Of a stretch of 64,000 nt of DNA, positions 52,401-64,000 are shown piece after piece. The notes beneath the pieces were generated by a model. It had not been told where the DNA came from. It worked only from the letters and a program-made list of their open reading frames with translations, and made no database searches. A program made the position numbers and the translations under genes. The stretch is from Crambe crambe (Eukaryota; Porifera; Demospongiae; Poecilosclerida; Crambeidae), in contig OZ004585.1 in NCBI GenBank assembly GCA_963924555.1, forward strand, positions 1,191,488-1,255,487, in the 5' to 3' direction. How positions within the stretch are numbered: position 1 is the stretch's first letter; each line of letters begins with the position of its first letter.

Positions 52401-55400
52401 CCTCTTTATAATAACATGGATCCAAATTTAATGGTCAGTAGAGTTCATTGGCCTAAAATGGACTTCATGACTTTGACAGAGTTTGCATAAACTAGTATAG
52501 TGACATAGCTACAAAAAATATCTTTAATCTCTATCCATCAGGTCTGAGGGTCAACACTGTTGCTATGGAGAAAATGGTGCTCTCATAACTGGCCAGACAG
52601 GTGGAGGGAGTGCAGACAAAGTGTCTCCAATGCGCGACTACAACATGCATACTATGAATGACCTACTCCCTTATGTCTTCTGCTGTCGAGGGGGGAGTAT
52701 GTGTCCCATGTATTACCGGTCACGACCATCCATATCTCTTGGAGCTCCTCAATATCAACTGCCCGTACCAGGTAGCTAGCTATGTACAATGCCCCCCCCC
52801 CCCCCCCCCCCCCCTCCCCCAATGTAGGCTGCCAGTGTTTAGTTTAATACTCCCTAAATAACTCATCCCTAGCTGAATAATTTTAGCCCTTTCGTAACTA
52901 GACAGATTGTGACAGCCAATGAACAGTCACTATTCACTCACCTGACAATGTACTAGCTCAGTTATGGAGTTTTCTTGCTCTATTATACAGCCTGTGTCTA
53001 TGGGGACCCTCACATTGTGACTCTGGACGGTCACAAGTACACATACAACGGCAAAGGAGAGTTCATTCTCATAGAGACACACGACAATACCTTCACCTTG
53101 CAAGGGAGGATGGAGCAGGCCAAGGACAGTGATGGCAATGATGCCCCAGGGACTGTGTTCACTGCCCTCGTGGCACGGCAGAGTGGATCAGTTAATAGTA
53201 CAGTGGAGTTCCAAGTGGGACGACAGGGAGGACTGGAGGTGTTGGTGAATAGAATGAGAGTGAATTTTGGTGAGGCAGAGGAACAAGACTTCCAGTAAGG
53301 AGTAAAGTTTTATTTACTTAGGCAGGGAGGATGATCCCTCCCAAATTTCCCCCCAGAATTCTTGAAACTGTAGCCTAGCTCCTCCCTAGCAAACGTAACC
53401 TAAAACAGAGAGCACTTTTCTCTATTCATATACAACCTCTGAACATTTACCCATACTTATTATCACATCACAATAATTAATGAAGGGTACACAATGTTTG
53501 CACGATAAATTTCGTATAAAGTTCGCACATTACAATCGGTAGAACAACTGAATCTGATATGATAATGCACTGCTTTTTTGCAGAAATAGCCAGCTGCAAA
53601 CCTTAGTTACTTGCCGTGCATGTGATTTAATAGCACAAACTTTAAAAACTTTGCGAAATTTGATTTTGTACGAACAGTTTGATTTTAACTTGTACCCTTC
53701 ACATTACTATTACAAGCATTTTTCATGCATTTGATTTCTGGACCATAAATTTGTCAATGCAGGCAAGTAATGATCATGGATAGAGGTAATGATACTGTCC
53801 TTGCTGAATTTTCTGGTGGATCAAACTTGGAGATCCGAGTTGAGAACAGGATCATATCAGTGATGTTGATCACTCTTCCTAATCGTTACCGGAGCTTGAC
53901 GAGGGGACTGATGGGGAACTATAATCGTAGACCTGATGATGACTTCATTTCGCGAGGGACCACCTTTAGCATACCAGTGGACTCCAGTGCTGAAGATATT
54001 TTTACTTTTGGAAACACATGTATGTTATGGTGATGAGTGGATTTCTTTATTGATACAGCTACGTAGCCTGTTTATGACCGTTTTTCTTGGAATTGCTTTT
54101 CTTTCTATTCGTTGCTAGTTGTGGCTTAGTTATTGATATGGTGCATGAATATTGGTTGATATGGCAATGATGCTTTCTTAAGTTTCTATGTGATTTCAAT
54201 TAGGCATAGATACATGTATACACCATTATCTTCTTGTACCCACGTAGCTATTGCATTATGATTATGTGACCATAGAGCTCTTATGATCTCTAGCAGCCTT
54301 GGGGTTGAATTGATGTCATGGTTACAGGTTGTCTAACCATTTTAGAACACACAATGAAAGATTCATCTAAGTGCTGTATGCTTGAGAAATAGCTAATTCT
54401 AATTTAACAGAATAATAATCATTTACTTGCTAGTTATTGTGAGTTTTCTTACCCACGGACAACTGCCAGCTAGCTAATATGGCTATGTAGCCAACTTATT
54501 GAATATGCATACATAGTAATTAGTACAATCTGTGGTTTTACAACTATAGGGATGATGATTGAAGCTTCGGAGAGCTTGTTTTCTTACAACAGACCAGGAG
54601 AGAGCTTTCAGCGTTTCCGAGATCCATCATTCAGACCGATCTTTGAACCCACATTTGAGAATCCAGAAGAGCAACAAAGAGCAGTTGACATTTGTGGTGA
54701 TAACCAGTTTTGCCTGTTTGATGTTGCAGCCACAAAGAATGAAGACATAGGGATGGCCACCATGCAGGGAGTCAGGGACTTTGACACCGTAGTGGAACTA
54801 GCAGAACCCAGTAAGTTGAAAATACTTGTACTGGCATTATTTAAGGTTCTTTAAAAACAAAAAAAAACAACAAGCAAACAAATAAACATAAGACTGAATG
54901 GTGTGTCATGTGTGTGTTTCATTTTCTTTTTACAGTTGTATGTACTCCTCCCTGCGGTAATGGAACATGTGTTGCTACTAACACCTGTTCATGTTCCATG
55001 GGATACTCTGGAGAAAGATGCACCAACATAAGTCAGTTAATCACATTAACAATCATTTAGCTAGTGAACGATCTAATGTCAGTAAAAGTTCCATACCGTT
55101 ATAATTTCAATCACACAGTTTTGTCCGAGTGTGATCAGAATATGTGTCAGAATAATGGTACCTGTGTCCAACATGTGAGGAGCTTCACTTGTACTTGCCC
55201 TGCTGGCTACATTGGCATATTTTGTCAAGAAAAAGGTACATACGCTGTTCATTTATAACTTCTTAAAGTTATTTAGCCTTTAATGTAATATTGCAGAGCC
55301 TCCATTTAGCATCAGACTGATCAACAGTAGTCCAAGGATTGAAGGAGATGATGTGATATCCATGGAATTCATTCCCTCAAAGCCTCTTAAATCTGCAAGC

Positions 55401-56560
55401 TGTAGTCTACTCAATGTATCAGACAAGGATTGTAAGTGTAGTCTCCTCTTAAAGGGAAATGTTGGTCTAATGGTTTCATTAATAGAATATAACTTTTATT
55501 AAACAAGAAGAGAGGTATATCATTATTGTGGTACATCACACAGGTAGCATCAGTCGTGTGAAGTTCACAGACCTTCAGCATGGCTCATACAGATTGGTCA
55601 TCACAGCCGAGTCAGTGGATGGAGAGAGATACGTAGAAAGGAGAGATGTGACTGTCTGTAAGTCAGTAGCCAGCTCTCCTGTAATATGAGAGGAAATTGC
55701 TACAAGACTGTGAATAAAGTTGTACTGATTCAGAAAAGATTAATTCTTGGTCTGAAAGTTTCACTTGATACCTTATACGTAGGTGATGTTGGGAGGTCAC
55801 TTGGTGTGCACTTGATCAATGAAGGTATCACTGTTTCAGGAAGATGTGCACATGTGCAGTTCAGAGGGTGTGGTGAAATCGATCACTTCAGGTGCAAGCT
55901 AGATGACCGTCCTATAACTCAATGTAAGGCATACAAGTTGAAGCAAGTCAAGTGTCTATTAATCAGGCACTGTTCCCTGTCTCTAGGAATAACTATGTTT
56001 TTCTCAAAAGGTTACTCTATAGTTGCAATGTGGTTGAGTGTATAATCACGCCATCCCCTTTCTAGATTCTTTGATGTCTTAAATTACTCACAAATGTTTA
56101 TCTTCATCCAATTATAGGTTGAAGGTCTTTCTAGTTGTGGTTTATCTTAACATAGTCATATAGCTACCATCTGCTGGCTCCCACTCAAAAAATATGACAA
56201 GATTTTTTGCACTCAAGAAATATATCCATTAACCATTGCAGGAAAAACTTATTATATCAAGGGGGGTTGGATCCAGAAATTAAGATGGAAGATTGTTCTT
56301 TGTACGTAGATAGAGCTGTGCTACAGAGGCAACAAGTATGATCACTTTACATGTGTGCACGAGAGAGTGTTTTAAATCTGCATAGCTAGTATTTCTGCTT
56401 GTGTGTCTTCCAATTTACACTAGCTATTTATACAGGTCTTAGCCCCTTGAGGTACTGCGACTTGGAGGAAGGTGCCCACGAGATCCTTATCAGTCCCATG
56501 GGGACAGAAGGTGATGACAGCACGTCTGTGCCACTCATTGAATCCTTCATGGTGATATGA
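49474..56560 (+). CDS. Mucin-4-like secreted protein 1 (NIDO-AMOP-VWD-EGF)
   Basis: Fifteen exons join in frame to 1176 residues: 49474-49668, 50317-50601, 50792-51080, 51139-51390, 51446-52175, 52542-52771, 52991-53294, 53763-54019, 54550-54810, 54936-55031, 55119-55235, 55297-55431, 55544-55657, 55783-55923, 56436-56560. An ATG one codon upstream (49471) is also possible. Order: signal peptide (KLLLLLIAYFYSVSA), NIDO (about 66-256, APFWGDVDTR), IPT-like (257-340), AMOP (about 505-650, CSDW, LPTCPP, CCYGENG), VWD (about 661-850, YGDPHIVTLDG, GLMGNYN), two EGF (936-1006), and Ig-like segments with FRCKLDD. No C-terminal membrane helix is seen, so it is probably secreted. This order is shared with MUC4; matrix, coat or adhesion roles are inferred. 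Confidence 0.92.
52792..52820. repeat. Poly-C tract in intron 6 of mucin-4-like gene 1
   Basis: A run of 23 C, one T, then five C lies shortly after the exon 6 donor. The G-rich complement could form a G-quadruplex and the C strand an i-motif. The duplicate gene has 36 C at the same place. Confidence 0.9.
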
Positions 56561-56936
56561 AGACTTGCTGCACTACAACAATCAATGAACTAGCTAGCTA
56601 CGTATTATAGCTACAAAATTTTGATAACTTTTCTTCTATGCTAGATAATGTTAGCATCTGTGTGTTAAAACGCTAATACCTGACATTATTATTATACACA
56701 AGTTCTCATACACACCCAGTAGATTCGTATTGAAGTTCTCTGAACTACTGGTAGAATACATAATAACTGGGTATGACTCTAATGAAGTGGGCTTGACCTA
56801 TGTACATTTGAAACAATGATAGGCTGGAGTTTTTCTCCCACTTTGGCCACGCCCCCCAAATTCGGCGCATGCGCAATTTATTTGAGTGTCCTGGATTTTG
56901 TGACGTCCTGAATTTAGCTAGCTAATTCTATGCACA
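56561..56936. promoter_or_regulatory. Intergenic and promoter region before mucin-4-like gene 2
   Basis: Bases 56848-56897 repeat motifs from the gene 1 promoter: CCACGCCCCCCAAATT, then GAGTGTCCTGGATTT. Between them is GCGCATGCGC (56865-56874, NRF-1-like). TGACGTCC (CRE-like) is at 56900. The upstream part holds the gene 1 3' flank with nothing else recognisable. Confidence 0.55.
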
Positions 56937-59900
56937 ATGTCTGGGTTTAAACTGTTCTCGCTTCTGATCGCATATTTTTACAGCGTATCAGCCGTCCCTT
57001 TGCAGCAGTTCTATCCATTTGGAAGTGGTCAAGGAGATACTTTACTACCTCCAAATGATGATGATCCTTCACCTATCATCACTCTCAACAGAATCTTCCC
57101 TTTTTTTGGAACGGACCAATTCACTATCGTGGTAAGTTTCTAGTAGCTAGATAGTAGTAGTAGCGATTCCGGAAGCCATACATTTCCTGGACTGAACCTG
57201 CGCTGCCTGACGGTTATAGAAGCGCTTGATGTTTAATAGGTATCGCTAGCTAGCTTATAACAAGGCCTACCTGCTGCTGTAGGTTTCCCAAGGAACAGGT
57301 GAAGTATATAGATGCTATAGAGATATGCCGTTTTCCCATTATAAATTCCATAGAACTAAAAATTAACGGTGCTACGTAACTGTGAACATAGCTAACTGAT
57401 ACATTTATTAAGCTACTGCTGGATATGAGTTTCATGTTCATGTGTTTATTTGTCAGTCTGAGATAGAGCTAGTTAGGTTTAGCTTCCGGAATCACTACTA
57501 TTTAGCTAGCTAGTTAAAAGCTATAATAATGTATACTAGCTAACAAAAAACACAAAAACAAGAAATAAAAAACAACCTCAGCTAGCTACAAAGCATTGAA
57601 CACATTTTAGCTGCACTTACATAACGCATGAACTGAAATTTTATTAGCTACCCTTTCTGTCACTGATCAGTGAAACCAGCACTGATTCAGTGCCACTTAA
57701 TTTCAAATGCTATAGAATGACTACTATTGAATTAACATCTGTTCCACTCCAAACTTTACTATGAGTTATTATTGGACCTTTTATGGACAACATCATATTC
57801 AATACAGCTACTTATCACACTGACTCAACCCATAAGCAAGCTATACAATATCTTCTAGCTAGCTATATGCTTCTTTCAATTTTCAATTTCACACATGCAG
57901 TAAGAAACGACATCCCCATAGCTAGCTAGCTATATAGCTATACCTTTCCTATAGCTTCTCTTTGTGCTTTAATTCCTTGGCTATTGCACTACATTGGACC
58001 ATGCACATTATGCACATGCAGGGTGCTTCTACAGTAATCAGTATGCCAGGGGCATTTGGAGTGTAACATAAGCCGTGTTTACACATGCGCCCAACCCGGG
58101 TTGAGATTCAATCCGGATTCCAATCCACCTAATTGATATGGGTTTTGGAATCCAGGTTGGTACCGTTTACATGCGAAGCAAATCCGGGTTGAGTCCGGGT
58201 TAGAACCCCCGTGTAAACGGGGCTCTAGATGTAATCAATGAGCCATGAATATTCTAATACTGCAATACATAAGATCACACCTTTTTGGAGATATGATCAG
58301 TCTCATGTTTTCATACAGGTGAACAATAATGGCCTCATTTCATTTCGTGTAGCAGAGAGAGCATTTATTCCAACTCCTTTCCCACTGAATGGCTCTGCTC
58401 TTATAGCACCATTTTGGGGAGATGTGGACACCAGAGGACCAGGTGGTGGGTCAGTGTGGTACAGGGAAAGTGTCGCACAGTCAGACCTCACCAGAACAGA
58501 GAGTGACATCAAACGTGCTTATCCTGTGGATGCTGCCAACTTCAGAACCAGCTCGGTTTTTATCGCTACGTGGGATCATGTGGGATACTTCAATATTAAC
58601 AACGATAGGGTATGGTTCACTTACTGTACCCTTCTCCAAGTTTTGTTCTTGATAGTTAGCCATCTCACAAGAGCATAGTCATTTGTTGTGTGGAGATTCC
58701 CTAGATGAAGTCAATAGCTAGCTAGATGTACAGATGATTGGTGGGAATGTGTAGATGGTCACAAAACCTGTCTTTACCTAGCTACATGCATATATAGCTG
58801 CCACAATGAGTTCTGAATAAAGAGGTGGTAATGATTATATACATGAAGGTTCAGAAATATATTATGCCTGACAATATATCATTTTCTCCTTACACAGACT
58901 AACACTTTCCAGTGTGTTCTGGCCACTGATGGTTTTATGTCCTTTGTGATTTTTCTGTATGCTGACGATCTCATCCAATGGGGTGATCAATTAACTTCAT
59001 CAGCTCAAGTTGGATTCAATGCTGGAGATGGAATAAATTTCTTCAGCCACAATGACTCCCGGACTGATGATATCATCAATATAGACAGAGAAACCTATCC
59101 TGAGGGCCATGGGAGACCTGGTGTGCTCATTTTCAAAGTGGATGGACGAATGATAGATTGTGCAGAGAATGCCAGCAGTAATAGCAGCTATAGTCATTGC
59201 TATATATATATATACCTGTTATAGTATAATTTATTAACAGATGCTGATGTTGCCTTGATTCCTAGCAGAGGGAACCAGCTTGGAGGCGATATTGTGTTTG
59301 TTCGTGGGTTTTGCCTGCTACCCAATGATGTTATTTTGTGCAATTTTGATGGTATAGCAAAACTCGGGGTATATGTCAGTCGTACCACAGCCTTGTGTAT
59401 CACACCTGTGATGAGAAAAGCTGGAAATGTGGATGTTATAATAACGATCTTCAGAAGAGGTGTGAGAGCAAGGCCTGTTTTAAGATCATCATTCACTAAT
59501 GGTATGATGTCAATCATTATTGTATGAATATTTAAAATCTTTATACTTGATTATGTCAGTATCACCTGCTACAAGTAATCGAGTCGATTTCAATACAACT
59601 CCATCCAGTGATGACTTGCAGCTGTACTTGAAATCTGGAAACACTGTAAGGCTTTCATGGACACCAGAAGATTTACTGCCTGATTCCATCACTACAAATG
59701 CAAGCATGATTCCTGTACACATTCAATTGTATCAGCAGTTTGAAAACACTGTACGAGGGATTGGAAGGGTCCTTGACTGGGGGCCCATTGATGGCATACC
59801 TCCAATGACTAACCTTCCTAACGATGGCTCAGAAGATTTCATTGTACCTCAAGGATTGGTAATGATGAGCTGTCCCAACCAAAATCTCGTCTGTCCTGTT

Positions 59901-60910
59901 GCATTCAAAGTTTCTATAGTTAAAGGATCCACAGTAAACATTACTGGTGCAGGACAAATAGATTTACCTAGTCGTAATGCTGAAGAGGCAGGAATATGGA
60001 GTGGTGCTGCTTACCTACAATCTGATGAAGCAAACTCTGCTAGCCTCAGTCAGATCTGCAGTGATTGGTCTAGCAATATCAATAACAATATACCGACTTC
60101 CATTCTAAACCAGCTGCTCACTTGCCCCCCTCTGCGTGCTCAAGCTGAAGCTGACAATCGCTTCAGGAGGGAAGAGTTATCAAGACCTCAAGTTTCCAGT
60201 TATCCCAAGGCAGCCATGAAGTTCTATCACCCTGACGATGATGGGGTCACTTGCTATGTGCAAATAGTCACAACTGAGAACCCAATAAGGTACATGCTAC
60301 CTTAGTAGCTATGTTGATGTAATCATCGGCTACACATTGAAGCTGCATACCATGGGGCCAATCAAAGTGGTCCTAATTAAGGAGTATCAGTATTTTGGTC
60401 AATTAAGACCGAGAACTTATCTTTAACATGGATACTATGAAGCCTGTTATGTAGAGATGGTAGCTATAACTCATGGTTACTACTGCAAAGAGTCACAACT
60501 GAGAACTTAAGGGAGCTAGAGCCTCTTTATAATAACATGGATCCAAATTTAATGGTCAGTAGAGTTCATTGGCCTAAAATGGACTTCATGACTTTGACAG
60601 AGTTTGCATAAACTAGTATAGTGACATAGCTACAAAAAATATCTTTAATCTCTATCCATCAGGTCTGAGGGTCAACACTGTTGCTATGCAGAAAATGGTA
60701 CTCTCATAACTGGCCAAACAGGTGGAGGGAGTGCAGACAAAGTATCTCCAATGCGTGACTACAACATGCACACTATGAATGACCTACTCCCTTATGTCTT
60801 CTGCTGTCGAGGGGGGAGTATGTGTCCCATGTATTACCGGTCACGACCATCCATATCTCTTGGAGCTCCTCAATATCAACTGCCTGTACCAGGTAGCTAG
60901 CTATGTTCAA

Positions 60911-60948
<38 letters not shown>

Positions 60949-63900
60949 AGGAACAGAATGAACAGTCACTATTCACTCACTTGACAATGTACTAGCTATG
61001 AAGGTAAAGGTGCATCAGTTATGGAGTTTTCTTGCTCTATTATACAGCCTGTGTCTATGGGGACCCTCACATTGTGACTCTGGACGGTCACAAGTACACA
61101 TACAACGGCAAAGGAGAGTTCATTCTCATAGAGACACACGACAATACCTTCACCTTGCAAGGGAGGATGGAGCAGGCCAAGGACAGTGATGGCAATGATG
61201 CCCCAGGGACTGTGTTCACTGCCCTCGTGGCACGGCAGAGTGGATCAGTTAATAGTACAGTGGAGTTCCAAGTGGGACGACAGGGAGGACTGGAGGTGTT
61301 GGTGAATAGAATGAGAGTGAATTTTGGTGAGGCAGAGGAACAAGACTTCCAGTAAGGAGTAAAGTTTTATTTACTTAGGCAGGGAGGATGATCCCTCCCA
61401 AATTTTCCCCCAGAATTCTTGAAACTGTAGCCTAGCTCCTCCCTAGCGAACGTAACCTAAAACAGAGAGCACTTTTCTCTATTCATATACAACCTCTGAA
61501 CACTTACCCATACTTATTATCACATCACAATAATTAATGAAGGGTACAAAATGTTTGCACGATAAATTTCGCATAAAGTTCGCACATTACAATCGGTAGA
61601 ACAACTGAATCTGATATGATAATGCACTGCTTTTTTTGCAGAAATAGCCAGCTGCAAACCTTAGTTACTTGCCGTGCATGTGATTTAATAGCACAAACTT
61701 TAAAAACTTTGCGAAATTTGATTTTGTACAAACAGTTTGATTTTAACTTGTACCCTTCACATTACTATACAAGCATTTTTCATGCATTTGATTTCTGGAC
61801 CATAAATTTGTCAATGCAGGCAAGTAATGATCATGGATAGAGGTAATGATACTGTCCTTGCTGAATTTTCTGGTGGATCAAACTTGGAGATCCGAGTTGA
61901 GAACAGGATCATATCAGTGATGTTGATCACTCTTCCTAATCATTACCGGAGCTTGACGAGGGGACTGATGGGAAACTATAATCGTAAACCTGATGATGAC
62001 TTCATTTCACGAAGGACCACCTTTAGCATACCAGTGGACTCCAGTGCTGAAGATATTTTTACTTTTGGAAACACATGTATGTTATGGTGATGAGTGGATT
62101 TCTTTATCGATGCAGCTACGTAGCCTGTTTATGACCGTTTTTCTTGGAATTGCTTTTCTTTCTATTCGTTGCTAGTTGTGGCTTAGTTATTGATATGGTG
62201 CATGAATATTGGTTGATATGGCAATGATGTTTTCTTAAGTTTCTATGTGATTTCAATTAGGCAGAGATACATGTATACACCATTATCTTCTTGTACCTAC
62301 GTAGCTATTGCATTTAGTTGGTTATGATTATGTGACCATAGAGCTCTTATGATCTCTAGCAGCCTTGGGGTTGAATTGATGTCATGGTTACAGGTAGTCT
62401 AACCATTTTAGAACACACAATGAAAGATTCATCTAAGTGCTGTATGCTTGAGAAATAGCTAATTCTAATTTAACAGAATAATAATCATTTACTTGCTAGT
62501 TATTGTGAGTTTTCTTACCCACGGACAACTGCCAGCTAGCTAATATGGCTATGTAGCCAACTTATTGAATATGCATACATAGTAATTAGTACAATCTGTG
62601 GTTTTACAACTATAGGGATGATGATTGAAGCTTCGGAGAGCTTGTTTTCTTACAACAGACCAGGAGAGAGCTTTCAGCGTTTCCGAGATCCATCATTCAG
62701 ACCGATCTTTGAACCCACATTTGAGAATCCAGAAGAGCAACAAAGAGCAGTTGACATTTGTGGTGATAACCAGTTTTGCCTGTTTGATGTTGCAGCCACA
62801 AAGAATGAAGACATAGGGATGGCCACCATGCAGGGAGTCAGGGACTTTGACACCGTAGTGGAACTAGCAGAACCCAGTAAGTTGAAAATACTTGTACTGG
62901 CATTATTTAAGGTTCTTTAAAAACAAAAAACAAACAAGCAAACAAATAAACATAAGACTGAATGGTGTGTCATGTGTGTGTTTCATTTTCTTTTTACAGT
63001 TGTATGTACTCCTCCCTGCGGTAATGGAACATGTATTGCTACTAACACCTGTTCATGTTCCATGGGATACTCTGGAGAAAGATGCACCAACATAAGTCAG
63101 TTAATCACATTAACAATCATTTAGCTAGTGAACGATCTAATGTCAGTAAAAGTTCCATATTGCTCAATCACACAGTTTTGTCCGAGTGTGATCAGAATAT
63201 GTGTCAGAACAATGGTACATGCGTCCAACATGTAAGGAGCTTCACTTGTACTTGCCCCTCCGGCTACATTGGCATATTTTGTCAGGAAAAAGGTACATAG
63301 CTACACTGTTCATTTATAACTTCTTAAAGTTATTTAGCCTTTAATGTTATATTACAGAGCCTCCATTTAACATCAGACTGATCAACAGTAGTCCAAGGAT
63401 TGAAGGAGATGATGTGATATCAGTGGAATTCATTCCCTCAAAGCCTCTTAAATCTGCAAACTGTAGTCTACTCAATGTATCAGACAAGGATTGTAAGTGT
63501 AGTCTCCTCTTAAAGAGAAAAGATTCGAAATGTTGATCTAATGGCAGTATACTAAATTTAAGTGAGAATTAAGGGAGGCAATTAGTTTCATTTATAGAAT
63601 ATATCAAAAGGAACAAGAAGAGAGGTGTATCATTATTGTGGTACATCGTATAGGTAGCATCAGTCGTGTGAAGTTTACAGATCTTCAGCCTGGCTCATAC
63701 AGATTGGTCATCACAGCCGAGTCTGTGGATGGAGAGAAATATGCAGAAAGGAGAGATGTGACCATCTGTAAGTCAGTCTATAATAATTATGAGAGGACAT
63801 TGCTATAAGATTGTTTTACTGATTCAGAAAGGATTAATTCTTGCATAATGTTTTGGTCTGAATCTTCATTTTATATCTTGTAGGTGATGTTGGGAGGTCA

Positions 63901-64000
63901 CTTGGTGTGCACTTGATCAATGAAGGCATCACTGTTTCAGGAAGATGTGCATATGTGCAGTTCAGAGGGTGTGGTGAAATCGATCACTTCAGGTGCAAGC
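56937..64000 (+). CDS. Mucin-4-like secreted protein 2, tandem copy (runs off window)
   Basis: Exons match gene 1 one for one: 56937-57131, 58319-58609, 58898-59177, 59241-59501, 59560-60289, 60663-60892, 61048-61351, 61820-62076, 62616-62876, 63000-63095, 63176-63292, 63358-63492, 63654-63767, and 63884 to the window end inside exon 14. All phases agree. Signal peptide (KLFSLLIAYFYSVSA), NIDO (with two extra residues, TRGPGGGS), IPT-like, AMOP, VWD, two EGF and the first Ig-like segment are present. Exon 7 encodes the same residues as in gene 1 and exon 8 differs by only a few, while exons 1-4 differ more and intron 1 is nearly twice as long. One further exon is expected beyond the window. 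Function as for gene 1. Confidence 0.92.
58071..58224. mobile_element. Miniature inverted-repeat element in intron 1 of gene 2
   Basis: The ends AGCCGTGTTTACAC and GTGTAAACGGGGCT are inverted repeats with two mismatches. The interior has nested inverted motifs (AACCCGGGTTGAG, CAATCCGG, TCCGGGTTGAGTCCGGGTTAGAAC). It is about 154 bases with no coding capacity, and gene 1 has no such sequence in its intron 1. A TA dinucleotide flanks both sides within one base; the superfamily is undetermined. Confidence 0.7.
60913..60948. repeat. Poly-C tract in intron 6 of mucin-4-like gene 2
   Basis: Thirty-six consecutive C at the position of the shorter tract in gene 1. About 100 bases that follow the tract in gene 1 are missing here, so the tract was probably the site of a deletion. 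Its length may also be unreliable in the assembly. Confidence 0.9.

Noticed and set aside
60773..60976. Frame encoding a polyglycine run opposite gene 2
   Set aside because: It is the antisense of the poly-C tract; not a gene.

Overview
The window is animal nuclear DNA, most likely from a sponge (demosponge). It has short spliceosomal introns (many only 50-75 bases) and AT-rich, densely packed genes on both strands. Its domains are metazoan: RING-TRAF zinc finger-MATH proteins, a SIPA1L-type Rap GTPase-activating protein, and secreted NIDO-AMOP-VWD-EGF proteins. The sponge assignment is inference from gene content, gene density and the large TRAF-like family. No bacterial, organellar or viral gene was recognised. 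Coding features are given as gene spans; exon boundaries are in the evidence. They were read from GT/AG signals and checked for reading-frame continuity at every junction of the intact genes.

Bases 1-5326 hold no gene I can support. They contain short interspersed hairpin repeats, minisatellites and a 109-base tandem duplication.

Bases 5327-38010 are a tandem array of TRAF-like genes (here TL1-TL20), all on the minus strand. A last member, TL21, lies at 47493-49312. Fourteen are intact: TL1, 2, 4, 6, 9, 10, 11, 14, 15, 16, 17, 18, 19 and 21. Six are damaged (TL3, 5, 7, 8, 12, 20) and one is a RING relic (TL13). Almost all share one plan. A first exon of about 211-226 bases encodes a RING-like domain, a phase-1 intron follows, and a single second exon encodes TRAF zinc fingers and a C-terminal MATH (TRAF-C) domain. 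The members form sequence classes whose zinc-finger and MATH halves have been recombined between genes. TL10 carries two MATH domains. The array looks like a rapidly evolving receptor-adaptor or E3-like family, by analogy with known TRAF proteins; its real partners are unknown.

Bases 38395-47107, plus strand, hold the Rap-GAP, PDZ, disordered and coiled-coil parts of a SIPA1L homologue. It sits between TL20 and TL21, and its 5' exons were not found. An isolated plus-strand exon-like stretch at 17098-17255 could be one of them, or a Cu/Zn superoxide dismutase-like fragment.

Bases 49471-64000 hold two tandem plus-strand copies of a secreted mucin-4-like gene (NIDO, IPT-like, AMOP, VWD, two EGF, Ig-like repeats). 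The first is complete in 15 exons and encodes 1176 residues. The second runs off the window in exon 14. Their central and 3' parts, introns included, are nearly identical while the 5' introns differ, which points to recent gene conversion. The first copy is head-to-head with TL21 over about 160 bases that contain an NRF-1-like palindrome, and the same motif recurs before the second copy and before TL16.
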